From positions 250,501 to 314,500 of the forward strand of contig NZ_LFXJ01000002.1 of NCBI RefSeq assembly GCF_001183605.1: a DNA stretch of 64,000 nt, in the 5' to 3' direction. The DNA is from Lysinibacillus xylanilyticus (lineage in GTDB: Bacteria > Bacillota > Bacilli > Bacillales_A > Planococcaceae). Every line of letters begins with the position of its first letter. The first letter of the stretch is position 1. A model generated the notes under the pieces. That model made no database searches and was not told where the DNA came from. It saw nothing but the letters and a program-made list of their open reading frames with translations. Shown here one piece after another: positions 25,593 to 33,764 of the stretch. The position numbers and the translations under genes were made by a program.

Positions 25593-26048
25593 ATGAGTAA
25601 AGATTCTGTGAAGATTGTAGAAGTCAATGCAGAGAATTGGTATGAGTGTTGTCTATTAGAAATTTCAAATGAACAAAGAAATTATATTGAACCAAACGCT
25701 ATTTCAATAGCACAATCAAAGTTTGAGCAAACATTAAGACCATACGTTATTTATTTTGAAGAGAAGGTAGTAGGTTTTTTAATGTTTAATTCTGTCAAAG
25801 AAGAGCTTGATGGCTATTGGATTTATCGAATTATGATAGATAAGCATTTTCAAGGTAAAGGGATAGGAAAAGAAGCTACTAAGCTAATGATTTCAGAAAT
25901 AGCTAAATTGCCAAATGCGCAAAAAATTATAGTAGGTTACCATCCAGAAAATAAAGGTGCTCATAATTTATACAGAAGTATGGGATTTGAAGATCATGGT
26001 AATCGCTTTGGTAAAGAGATGGCTGTCATCAAATATTTAAATGAATAA
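25593..26048 (+). CDS. GNAT acetyltransferase, spermidine/spermine (diamine) acetyltransferase type
   Basis: The 151-residue protein follows the diamine acetyltransferase pattern: VNAENWYECCLLEISNEQ, a short sheet YVIYFEEKVVGFLMF, then YWIYRIMIDKHFQGKGIGKEA with the acetyl-CoA loop, and HPENKGAHNLYRSMGFEDHG. Family members acetylate polyamines. GGAAGGGGA lies nine bases before the ATG and partly overlaps a stem with the upstream leader. It is convergent with the MATE/BltD operon, which carries a second enzyme of this class. Confidence 0.85.
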   Translation: MSKDSVKIVEVNAENWYECCLLEISNEQRNYIEPNAISIAQSKFEQTLRPYVIYFEEKVVGFLMFNSVKEELDGYWIYRIMIDKHFQGKGIGKEATKLMISEIAKLPNAQKIIVGYHPENKGAHNLYRSMGFEDHGNRFGKEMAVIKYLNE

Positions 26049-26111
26049 TATCCAAAAGGGTCCAATTCAATCTCCCTTTTGGTTGGCTTATGAAAGATAG
26101 AAATTAAACAG

Positions 26112-26155
26112 CTAACCCCCTTTCGATTAGTATTGAAAGGGGGTTAGTTTTATTT
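26112..26155. terminator. Strong bidirectional terminator
   Basis: CTAACCCCCTTTC pairs perfectly with GAAAGGGGGTTAG followed by TTTTATTT. Confidence 0.9.
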
Positions 26156-27515
26156 ATAGCGCCTTTAAAGAACTTGCTTCTGAGAAAATTGTATGTGTTT
26201 TTTTCTTCATAAATATAAAAATTAGCAATGCGGTAATACCTTCTGCAACAGGGAATGTCCACCAAATAGCTTGTGGGCCAAGGAATTTAGGCAATAATAC
26301 GAGAGCAGGGATAAATAATATAATACTACGAAGTAACATAATAGTTGTTGCAAGACGTATTTTTTCAATTGATTGGAAGAATTCCGCAAACACCATGTTC
26401 ACGCCAAGGAATGCATATCCAATTGCAAAGTGTACAAAGCCTTGTGCTGCCATATTGCGAATTTCAAATGTACTATCACCAAATAATGCTATTAGCTGAG
26501 AAGGGAATAACGTAGCAATTATGACAGTAGTTAAACCCAGAATAAATGCAGTGGCTATACCGATTTTCAATAACGCTGTTAATCTTTCTATTAATCTCGC
26601 GCCGTGGTGATAACTAACGAGGGGCTGTAGGGCCATGCCGATACCAAGGAACACAGTTAATAGTACGGTGTGAATATAGTTAATCATTGCGTAGGCAGTC
26701 ACTCCATCTGAGCCCAAATAGCGTAAAAATGTCACATTATATAAAATAACCATAACAGCGACGGAGGCTTCAACGATAAAGCTTGGTAGCCCAATAGCAA
26801 ATATTTTCTTTAAATCAGATAGGCTGAAAAATTTACGTACAAATTTTAATTCGGATTGCTTTCGGAAGAAATGTAGGCAAAGCACCGACATACCGATTAT
26901 TGTGGAGAGCGCTGTAGCCAGGGCACAGCCAGTTACGCCGTAATTGAGCACGAAAATAAAGATGTAGTTTAAGATAATATTTAACACGGATGTAGTGATT
27001 AAGCCCATCATCGCAAGCTTTGGATTGCCATCATTTCGAATAAAAATACTTAGTAAGTTTTCAATTGTATAGAACACGCCGAAAATTAAAATGACATGTA
27101 AGTACTCTTGGACATAAGGGAAGGTAGCATCACTTGCTCCGAATATATAGGAGATTTTCTTTAAATTTAATAACAGTATTAGAATCAGTGTCATAACGAC
27201 AACAATCATTGTTGTAAATGCTAATGTAAAGAGCTGGTTCGCTCGTTTTTTATTGCCCTCACCGAGCGAAATTGAAAATAATGTTGCCCCACCCATACCA
27301 ATCCAAAGGGAAATAGATAGTAAAATCGAGAAAATGGGTACGGCGATATTTACTCCTGCTAAAGCGGTTGGTCCAACTCCGTGACTAACGAAAATACCAT
27401 CCACTAAAATATTCACAGACATCAGCAACATACCTATCATAGCTGGAAATAAGTATGATAAAAACAAGGGCCTTAGTGGTCTTGTTTCAATTGGATTAAT
27501 GGTAGTCATGAGCAT
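26154..27515 (-). CDS. MATE family efflux transporter
   Basis: The 453-residue protein has twelve predicted membrane helices in two halves. The first half carries LFLSYLFPAMIGMLLMSVN, VNIAVPIFSILLSISLWIGMGGA, and the second GLPSFIVEASVAVM and GIGMALQPLVSYHHGAR, which are MATE (MepA/DinF-like) motifs. It would export cationic drugs or polyamines using a sodium or proton gradient. Its start overlaps the end of bltD by 20 bases, so the two are translationally coupled. AAAGGAGG precedes ATG 27515; an ATG six bases later is also possible. Confidence 0.9.
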   Translation of the reverse strand: MLMTTINPIETRPLRPLFLSYLFPAMIGMLLMSVNILVDGIFVSHGVGPTALAGVNIAVPIFSILLSISLWIGMGGATLFSISLGEGNKKRANQLFTLAFTTMIVVVMTLILILLLNLKKISYIFGASDATFPYVQEYLHVILIFGVFYTIENLLSIFIRNDGNPKLAMMGLITTSVLNIILNYIFIFVLNYGVTGCALATALSTIIGMSVLCLHFFRKQSELKFVRKFFSLSDLKKIFAIGLPSFIVEASVAVMVILYNVTFLRYLGSDGVTAYAMINYIHTVLLTVFLGIGMALQPLVSYHHGARLIERLTALLKIGIATAFILGLTTVIIATLFPSQLIALFGDSTFEIRNMAAQGFVHFAIGYAFLGVNMVFAEFFQSIEKIRLATTIMLLRSIILFIPALVLLPKFLGPQAIWWTFPVAEGITALLIFIFMKKKTHTIFSEASSLKAL

Positions 27516-27963
27516 GTACCTCCTTTACCATCACCTTTTCACCTTTTTCATCTAGCTCACCGTTAAAGGCGAATCCAAATTTTTTATATAACTGAATAGC
27601 TACTATATTGTTGTCATAAACGCTTAAATATATATTTTGACAGCTGTATTTAACTACTAAATAATTTATAAGCTGTTGTAAAAAGTATTTTCCTAATCCT
27701 TTGTGCTGATGACGCTCATCAATGAAGTAGCGATCTAACCAAACACGTTGTGTATTATCTTCATGCGGGAACACACCGTACATAGCGAAGCCGACTGCAA
27801 TCTCGTCCCTATACAATCCAACAGGAATAAAGCGTTTATCTGTTTCAGCCTCCGCTAAGCATTGCGTTGTACTTTCAATAAAATCTTGCTGATTATCTGC
27901 AATATTTAATGCCAATATTTCTTCTTCGTTTAAAGCTGTAATGTCACGAATTTCCGTGAACAT
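27496..27963 (-). CDS. bltD: Spermine/spermidine N-acetyltransferase, BltD-like
   Basis: The 155-residue protein follows B. subtilis BltD closely: FIESTTQCLAEAETDKRFIPV, VGFAMYGVFPHEDN, RVWLDRYFIDERHQHKGLGK as the acetyl-CoA motif, and NNIVAIQLYKKFGFAFNGELD ending EKVMVKEV. BltD acetylates polyamines and is co-transcribed with a multidrug pump under a MerR regulator. Here the pump is the MATE gene downstream and the regulator is the divergent MerR gene at 28279. AAAGG precedes the ATG. Confidence 0.88.
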   Translation of the reverse strand: MFTEIRDITALNEEEILALNIADNQQDFIESTTQCLAEAETDKRFIPVGLYRDEIAVGFAMYGVFPHEDNTQRVWLDRYFIDERHQHKGLGKYFLQQLINYLVVKYSCQNIYLSVYDNNIVAIQLYKKFGFAFNGELDEKGEKVMVKEVHAHDYH

Positions 27964-28010
27964 AATGTCAAAACCTTTCTATTTTTAATTTCTTTCAGGA
28001 TGTCCAGACG

Positions 28011-28219
28011 TCCGCTGAAGTAGAGGAACTTAGTCTAAGAACTCCACGTCTTGTCGCAATTCATCAGCAAAAAACATTTGTTGGCCTAAAGCCTCTGGCG
28101 GGTGTCTGGAAATCGGAAAGGAGTTCACAAAGTATGTTAGGCTAACATCATCGCATCCATGCGATAATGGCTAACTGATCTGTATCGGTAAAACGCCAAG
28201 TCCTGTGGCATAATTAATT
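28011..28219 (-). repeat. Dispersed repeat A, copy A3
   Basis: It matches A2 from GCTGAAGTAGAGGAACTTAG through GCCTCTGGCGGGTG and ATCGCATCCATGCGATAATGG to a shortened end. It lies between the proposed regulated promoter (28232-28262) and bltD, so it would form most of the bltD mRNA leader. Confidence 0.78.
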
Positions 28220-28231
28220 GTGAATAGCTAC

Positions 28232-28262
28232 AATCTAATGTATATAGTAACTATATAGTCAA
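28232..28262 (-). promoter_or_regulatory. MerR-type promoter with palindrome in a 19-bp spacer
   Basis: On the minus strand TTGACT (28262-28257) and TAGATT (28237-28232) are 19 bp apart, the overlong spacing corrected by MerR activators. The spacer contains the perfect inverted repeat TATATAGT-A-ACTATATA (28241-28257). The same palindrome overlaps a rightward TTGTGA-N17-TATATA promoter for the MerR gene. Confidence 0.6.
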
Positions 28263-28278
28263 GGAAGGAAACTTAAAG

Positions 28279-29109
28279 ATGTTTAATAAAAATGTAAAAT
28301 ATTTTACAACTGGTGAGTTCGCTAAAATTTGTAAGGTTAATAAACAAACGTTAATTTATTACGATCAAATCGGTTTATTATCACCAATTATGAAGGATAG
28401 TAAAGACTATCGTTATTATTCCATTGCACAATATGAATTTTTCAGTGTGATTGAGCTATTAAAGGCGGTTGGCATGTCTTTAAAGGATATTCAAAAATAT
28501 ATGGCAGAAAAATCACCTGAAAATTTCTTAGACTTAATGTATCAGCAAAAGGAAATCGTAGCGAAAAAACGTCGAGAGCTGGAGATGATTGAAAGTATTA
28601 TTGATGTGAAAATCGATTTAACAGAGGAAGCTTTACACCTTGATTTTAATAGTATTACGATCGAACATCTGCCAGAGGCCACATTGTATTTAAGTAAAAA
28701 TATCGAGGATTCGAAGGAGGAACAGTTTACGAAGGCTGTTTCAGACTTTATAGATGAATTAGATCGTTTCCAATTAGACACAGGTTATCCCATTGGAGGG
28801 ATTACAAGAAGAGAGCAAGTATTAGCTGGAAACTATGATAATTATAGTTTCTTGTATATAGAGCAGCCACACCTACGAGAAGGTCATCCTTATTTTAAAG
28901 CGATTGAAGGGGATTTTATTGTAGGATACCATGTAGGAAATTCCACTACACTTGGAGAGTCTTACGAGCGATTATTTAAGGTCATGCGGGAGAAGGGCTT
29001 TGAACTTGGGGAATACGTATATGAGGAATATATTTATGACGCCGTTATTAAAAATCGTGAAGAGGATTATGTAACAAAAATTATGATAGAAATTAAAAAA
29101 GGTTGTTGA
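28279..29109 (+). CDS. MerR family regulator with effector-binding domain, BltR/BmrR-like
   Basis: The 276-residue protein has a MerR winged helix (FTTGEFAKICKVNKQTLIYYDQIGLLSP, cited here in parts; DYRYYSIAQYEFFSVIELLK), a dimer coiled coil (about 85-115) and a GyrI-like ligand-binding domain (SITIEHLPEATLYLSKNI to the end, with EYVYEEYIYDAV). BmrR and BltR of B. subtilis have this layout and activate multidrug pump genes. It is divergent from bltD-MATE and shares a palindrome with their promoter. AAGGAAGG precedes the ATG. Confidence 0.85.
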   Translation: MFNKNVKYFTTGEFAKICKVNKQTLIYYDQIGLLSPIMKDSKDYRYYSIAQYEFFSVIELLKAVGMSLKDIQKYMAEKSPENFLDLMYQQKEIVAKKRRELEMIESIIDVKIDLTEEALHLDFNSITIEHLPEATLYLSKNIEDSKEEQFTKAVSDFIDELDRFQLDTGYPIGGITRREQVLAGNYDNYSFLYIEQPHLREGHPYFKAIEGDFIVGYHVGNSTTLGESYERLFKVMREKGFELGEYVYEEYIYDAVIKNREEDYVTKIMIEIKKGC

Positions 29110-29238
29110 TAAGTATAGAAGTATAAAAAAATGTCTCTTTATAGAACATTTGAATGTAACTATAAAAAGGCTTACAGGGATACGGGCGATATGACAAATG
29201 ATGCAGCAAGAAATTGCGCCAACAACATGTGTAGATAA

Positions 29239-29331
29239 AGACAATTGCTTGCTTTTTGGAAGGAAAACGAAATACTACGGAAAAATAAACAGCTGTTTAA
29301 CCAAGCTCTTGCAGGCTTAGATAGTTGGTGA
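29239..29331 (+). other. Possible coding remnant
   Basis: An open stretch reads FWKENEILRKNKQLFNQAL and ends GLDSW-stop with no start or ribosome site. The composition looks like a gene tail but I cannot assign a family. The rest of 29110-29349 shows nothing. Confidence 0.2.
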
Positions 29332-29349
29332 ATAAAAGGGGAGAGAAGA

Positions 29350-30525
29350 ATGAACTATTTCACTATATTTGCATCTAAGAACAACATTGATGATATTGAA
29401 GTGAAAATTTCAGATGTTTTTGCAAAAGGCTTTGCTATCGAAAAAAATGACAATGAGTATGTAATAAAATCCAAGGCGTTGTTTAAAAAATATAAATTAA
29501 TAATTAGAGTCATGTCTGAAGATACGAATCCAGATTACTTCGCTAATAATATTCCTGGGATGATGGGGTATTATGACAATATTCCTTTTGAAGATGACAA
29601 TTTAAAAGAATTAGTTTTGACTCAAATATCTGTTTTAAATACAGTGATTGCAATCGAATCGCAAAAAGAGATAAATGAAGAACAGATGCAGTTATTTACG
29701 AACCTACTATCAAGTATAGTGGGGATTGGCTTTTTACCGAATGGCACTTTACTAGACGATGAAGGGAGCGTTATTGTTTATCCTGACGGGCAATCAGGAC
29801 CATCTGATTTTAGACCCCACGCTTGTACACGAAAGGTAAGGAGACAAGAGGTGTCATCAGAAGAAGGTGAACAAAGAAAAAATAAAACGATAGCATATTT
29901 AAAAGAAAAAGCTATTCCAAATACAGCTTCCCTTCCTCAACTCCCAACATTAGAGGCTTGTCAGTTTAAAACCCAAGAAGACATTGCTAGAAGAGCTGTA
30001 GCCCTGTTAATTGTCATTCAATTTGCCTGTGATGTGGCGCAAGGGGGAAATATAGAAGAATCGCGAGACTTTTTCATCAATATGTTACGCACATATAAAG
30101 TGGAAGACTATTTAACTAGCAATGAAAGAGACTTTTTACAAGATTCAGAACCAGATGTCCAAGAAGCCATTAATATTTCATGGCAATACGAGGCTTATTG
30201 GACACTTATTTGGGCACTTGGATTTGTTGATAAGCTCAATTTTCCTGATGAAGTATGTGATTGCGAGTATGCCATTCAAGTTGTTTCTAACTGTGAATCG
30301 TTTGAACAATTTTATCTTCAAACTGTCATGCGTAGTCAGGAAGAGATACTGGATGAAGCCGATAAGATTTACAGATACCATTGGGCTTGTGTAGATAGTC
30401 GGATAAAAGACCAAGCGGCTCCTGCCGGGATGAATGAAAGTATCGTCATGGAAAGGCGAAGAGGCTTGTTCTGGATGATAGGGCATCGAAGTGACGAATG
30501 GGATAACATGTCGATGGATACTTAA
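29350..30525 (+). CDS. DUF4272 domain-containing protein
   Basis: The 391-residue soluble protein has an unassigned N-terminal half (about 1-150) and a C-terminal DUF4272 region starting near TRKVRRQEVSSEEGEQRK, with FKTQEDIARRAVALLIVIQF, then ISWQYEAYWTLIWALGFVDKL and HWACVDSRIK. DUF4272 proteins occur widely without known activity. GGGGAGAG lies before the ATG. No membrane segments are visible. The gene is monocistronic and ends in a strong terminator. Confidence 0.85.
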   Translation: MNYFTIFASKNNIDDIEVKISDVFAKGFAIEKNDNEYVIKSKALFKKYKLIIRVMSEDTNPDYFANNIPGMMGYYDNIPFEDDNLKELVLTQISVLNTVIAIESQKEINEEQMQLFTNLLSSIVGIGFLPNGTLLDDEGSVIVYPDGQSGPSDFRPHACTRKVRRQEVSSEEGEQRKNKTIAYLKEKAIPNTASLPQLPTLEACQFKTQEDIARRAVALLIVIQFACDVAQGGNIEESRDFFINMLRTYKVEDYLTSNERDFLQDSEPDVQEAINISWQYEAYWTLIWALGFVDKLNFPDEVCDCEYAIQVVSNCESFEQFYLQTVMRSQEEILDEADKIYRYHWACVDSRIKDQAAPAGMNESIVMERRRGLFWMIGHRSDEWDNMSMDT

Positions 30526-30538
30526 ATATAAAAGAAAA

Positions 30539-30574
30539 ATAGCAAACTAGAACAAGCTAGTTTGCTATTTTTAC
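30539..30574. terminator. Bidirectional terminator
   Basis: AATAGCAAACTAG pairs with CTAGTTTGCTATT followed by TTT; shared by two convergent genes. Confidence 0.9.
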
Positions 30575-30578
30575 ATTA

Positions 30579-32003
30579 TTATTTTATATAATGAGGTTTA
30601 CTTACTTTATCAATCAGCAGAAGGCCATCATATTGATCCCGTGGAACAAGACTTTCCTGAATCACTCCCCAGCTATACGATAAACGTGGCTCAAACATCC
30701 ATGAGTTTCCTCGTTCATTTTGACGGTTTCGCATATCGATAAATGTGTATGGTTTATTTGAAGATGAAACAATATCCTCGATTGATCCTTTCGTTGGCGG
30801 TAAAACGGCCATAGGTTCACCCATATTGTTTGCTGTTTCGCCACCAGCCATATAAAGACCAAGCACATAACTATATTTCTTGTAGATATCTGGTAGACGT
30901 TCACCCATAAATTTTACCAGAAAAGGAGAGCCCATTACTTCGGATTGTGCTTTACGAATATGGTCATTATGCGCCCAGACGATAAACTTTTCAGTTGGAT
31001 AAACTTCCTCTGCTAACCAAAGTAAGTTTTCCATCATCGATTGGTCACGCCATTCCATTGTCTTAAAATAAGAATCGTATTTATTTTGTTCTACTTCAAT
31101 GTTGGATTGAATTGATAATTCTACATATTCGTCTGCAAAACGGATACGGTCAGCTAAAGTACGTTCCATAAGCTTTACAATATGTGGTTCGCTCGGATAA
31201 GCTGCTTTTAACTCTTTTTCTTTAAGCTGTACTTGTGATTTTACTTGCTTATATATATTAATAATGCTTGGTTTTACCTTTTGATAGCCCTTTAAATCCT
31301 TACCGAAGGTCCATTCTGCAAGTTGATCCTCTACTTCACTGAACTGTTTCGCCAGTTGACTATTTTGTAGCCAGTCACCATTCGTAAATGCATTTTGCTG
31401 TAGAACATCAAAGCCTGCCAATTTTAATGGTTTATCTGTTTTCTGTGTTTTTTGAGCATATTCAAATAACGGCAGTGTTTCTTTTGACCACCATACAGGA
31501 TAAATAGCATTCTTCATCGTTTGTTTCGCTGTTTGTTTATCAATTTGTCCTTGAGCATTCATGGCATTCCCCATACCGCTTTCGAAAGCTAGGACATTGT
31601 AGCCCATTTCTTGGTGTAAAAATTGAATTAAACGTGTTTTCGCTAGGCTAAATTCTGCCGCGCCATGTGAACTTTCTCCTAAAAAAACAATGCGCTTATC
31701 ATGCAATAAAGGTTTTAACATCTCTAAATCTTCAAATTTAGTAGATGGGATGTTTTGTTGACCAACTGCTTCAGGTTGAATGGATGTTAAGCTGTAAGCA
31801 TGGTCGCTTGTCCACTTTTTCCAATCTTGAAGAGTTTCACTAGATGTGCGAGCTTGCTTTACTTCAAAATTGTTCTCCAAAGCTACGCGTCCTTCTATCG
31901 CTGGAACCGCTGCCGATGCATTTGATACTCCGCTGAACGCTACAAAGCTTGTTAACGCAATACTTAATGATAATAGAACCTTACGTTTCTTACCTTTTGA
32001 CAC
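30579..32003 (-). CDS. Secreted erythromycin esterase family protein
   Basis: The 474-residue protein starts with a signal peptide (KGKKRKVLLSLSIALTSFVAFSG, cited in part, with likely cleavage after SNASA near 31). The Ere/succinoglycan-biosynthesis fold follows, with catalytic-site motifs GESSHG (109-114) and AHNDHI. Ere enzymes hydrolyse the macrolide lactone, but many family members have unknown substrates. GTG start behind GAAGGAC. Its promoter has an 18-bp repeat identical to that of the ABC exporter at 44626, linking it to the two-component system at 41976-43993. A paralogue is the lipoprotein at 47112. Confidence 0.87.
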   Translation of the reverse strand: MSKGKKRKVLLSLSIALTSFVAFSGVSNASAAVPAIEGRVALENNFEVKQARTSSETLQDWKKWTSDHAYSLTSIQPEAVGQQNIPSTKFEDLEMLKPLLHDKRIVFLGESSHGAAEFSLAKTRLIQFLHQEMGYNVLAFESGMGNAMNAQGQIDKQTAKQTMKNAIYPVWWSKETLPLFEYAQKTQKTDKPLKLAGFDVLQQNAFTNGDWLQNSQLAKQFSEVEDQLAEWTFGKDLKGYQKVKPSIINIYKQVKSQVQLKEKELKAAYPSEPHIVKLMERTLADRIRFADEYVELSIQSNIEVEQNKYDSYFKTMEWRDQSMMENLLWLAEEVYPTEKFIVWAHNDHIRKAQSEVMGSPFLVKFMGERLPDIYKKYSYVLGLYMAGGETANNMGEPMAVLPPTKGSIEDIVSSSNKPYTFIDMRNRQNERGNSWMFEPRLSYSWGVIQESLVPRDQYDGLLLIDKVSKPHYIK

Positions 32004-32036
32004 TTTCTATCAGTCCTTCGCTATATGTTAAGACTA

Positions 32037-32092
32037 ATTATAGATGATGAAATTTAAAGAAAAAAGGGGGCTTTGTTTAAATTTTGTTTAAA
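32037..32092 (-). promoter_or_regulatory. Regulated promoter of the esterase gene with an 11-bp direct repeat
   Basis: On the minus strand TTTAAACAAAATTTAAAC (32092-32075) is followed after exactly 32 bases by TATAAT (32042-32037). The -35 position is only a T run, so activation is expected. The 18-mer and its 32-base spacing recur at 44551-44606. Confidence 0.72.
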
Positions 32093-32137
32093 TTTGGTCA
32101 AATGTCTTTATTTTGGATTGGTTGAGTGGGGGCAAAT

Positions 32138-32179
32138 AAAAAAACATCCCCTAAGCGTAAGTACACTGTGGAGATGTTA
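32138..32179 (-). terminator. Terminator of the DUF2225/YvyF-like operon
   Basis: On the minus strand AACATCTCC pairs with GGGGATGTT (one wobble), followed by TTTTTTT. Confidence 0.75.
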
Positions 32180-32185
32180 ATTATT

Positions 32186-32539
32186 TTATTTGTAGTGATA
32201 AGTGCTAGCTCTTTGATTATTCCGCTGTATGTGATTGAACCATGCACGATCTTTTTCCTCTTGTTTTAATGTACTAACAAGGGTTGATGAGCAGCTTACA
32301 CAGATTTTTGCCTGAGTAATTTGTCCGCAGCGTTCGCAGGGTGCGCCTAAATTAGGGAATATCGATTTTTTTAATTTTCCTGCTTTTACCCATTTATAGA
32401 GTAGCTCAGATGAAACCCCAGTTAATGCAACTAGCTCATCATTCGTTAAGTAGCGATTATTTTTTCTCAGTAAAAAATGATGTAGTTCTGAAAAAATATC
32501 TTCTTCTCTCACATCAATCCTTTTGGTAAATAGCTGCAT
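32186..32539 (-). CDS. YvyF-like (TIGR03826) zinc-ribbon protein
   Basis: The 117-residue protein has a helix-turn-helix-like segment (YLTNDELVALTGVSSELLYKWV) followed by FPNLGAPCERCG and ICVSC, a four-cysteine zinc ribbon. This matches the C-terminal two thirds of the flagellar-region protein YvyF, but the usual N-terminal CxxC pair is absent. There are no flagellar genes nearby; instead it lies 24 bases after a DUF2225 gene. A regulatory or adaptor role is inferred only from the fold. Confidence 0.7.
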   Translation of the reverse strand: MQLFTKRIDVREEDIFSELHHFLLRKNNRYLTNDELVALTGVSSELLYKWVKAGKLKKSIFPNLGAPCERCGQITQAKICVSCSSTLVSTLKQEEKDRAWFNHIQRNNQRASTYHYK

Positions 32540-32563
32540 GATTGTTACTCTCCTCGTTTTACT

Positions 32564-33259
32564 TCAATTAATGACTTCTTCTATAGTTTTATTCTCTTTG
32601 TTCGGTTGCTCATCGTATTTATAGTTTTCCCAGCGATTTCGTGCCAGTTTTCTATATTTATTAGAAACATTTCGATCTGCTATTAATCGAGAGAATCCTT
32701 TTTTCGCCTCAGCAATATCTCCAAGTCGGAGGCTTAATTCTGCATGTAAAAATTGAATTCTCTCTCCGCCCTCTTGATTGGATGCAAAAGATTTGCTGTA
32801 AAAATCTCTGGCAGCAAAAAGGTAGCGCATTTCCGATTCACTATCATTTTTTAAGCGATATAGCCAGGCTATTTTTAATGCGAAATTGGCCATAAGAAGG
32901 GACTCTTCCATGGATGCTCTTGATACAAGATAAGCTAATTTAAAGCTTACAATGGCATCATCGATCGTACGTTCCTTGCAAATATCCATTGGTTTTTGTA
33001 GCTCTTTTATGTACAGCTCATCAATAAGAAGCATGAAAGGCCCATATGTTCTTGTCATAGATTTATGGTAAGCATAGCCACAATGTGGACAAACGGCAAC
33101 TTCATACAATAACGGGTTTAAACCTTCGTAAACTGGCATGAAGTCTGTTTGTTCTTCGATAACTTTATATCGATTAGGGCGAACTTTATATGTAGTAAAA
33201 TGCCTTTTGCAAAACTTGCAATCTACACTACTTTCATAGTAATAAATGTTAAATGCCAT
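32564..33259 (-). CDS. DUF2225 domain-containing protein
   Basis: The 231-residue protein has an N-terminal zinc-binding region (VDCKFCKRHF and VAVCPHCGYAYHKS, CxxC pairs near residues 13 and 56) and a C-terminal helical, TPR-like half (SFKLAYLVSRASMEES to LHAELSLRLGDIAEAKKGF). DUF2225 function is unknown. AAGGAG precedes ATG 33259; the three-codon longer start lacks spacing. It forms an operon with the YvyF-like gene. Confidence 0.85.
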   Translation of the reverse strand: MAFNIYYYESSVDCKFCKRHFTTYKVRPNRYKVIEEQTDFMPVYEGLNPLLYEVAVCPHCGYAYHKSMTRTYGPFMLLIDELYIKELQKPMDICKERTIDDAIVSFKLAYLVSRASMEESLLMANFALKIAWLYRLKNDSESEMRYLFAARDFYSKSFASNQEGGERIQFLHAELSLRLGDIAEAKKGFSRLIADRNVSNKYRKLARNRWENYKYDEQPNKENKTIEEVIN

Positions 33260-33764
33260 AAGAATCAACTCCTTTACATACAGACGATTATTATTTCTTT
33301 TGTTCTATTTATATGATGGATAGTATCGTTCAATGTATTTAATTTATTTATCTTTATATTAACAATTCTATGTTCTTTGGTATACTCCTTTAGAATTATT
33401 AAAATAAAAATGTTTATTACCTTCTTAGTTATTTGAAATTTCGATATGTACCCGTAATAGTGTTTATCGGTGTAGTTGAAGTAATTTATACGATCAGCTT
33501 AGTTTGTCATAATACGTACAAATATTTAATTAATAAAAAATGTTATATAAGTAATAATGCCTACGATTCATTTTGATATAAAGATGTTTCTTAATGTAAA
33601 ATTAAAAGTGTGTTGTTTGGGAAAATATAGGGTTATTTTGACTGATAAAAAGGTTCACTACAGGAGCGGAAATCACCCCTCGTGATGCCTCTAATTAATG
33701 GAAATGATAAAAGTGGTCAATCAATATACCTGATGAAAATATACAAAATGATAAGGAGAGAACG
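33260..33764. other. Intergenic region of about 500 bases without a gene
   Basis: The region is very AT-rich. A short block GCGGAAATCACCCCTCGTGA (about 33665) is reminiscent of the right end of repeat B (GGAAATCAACC...CGTTAT) and may be a worn-out fragment. Nothing else is supported. Confidence 0.4.
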
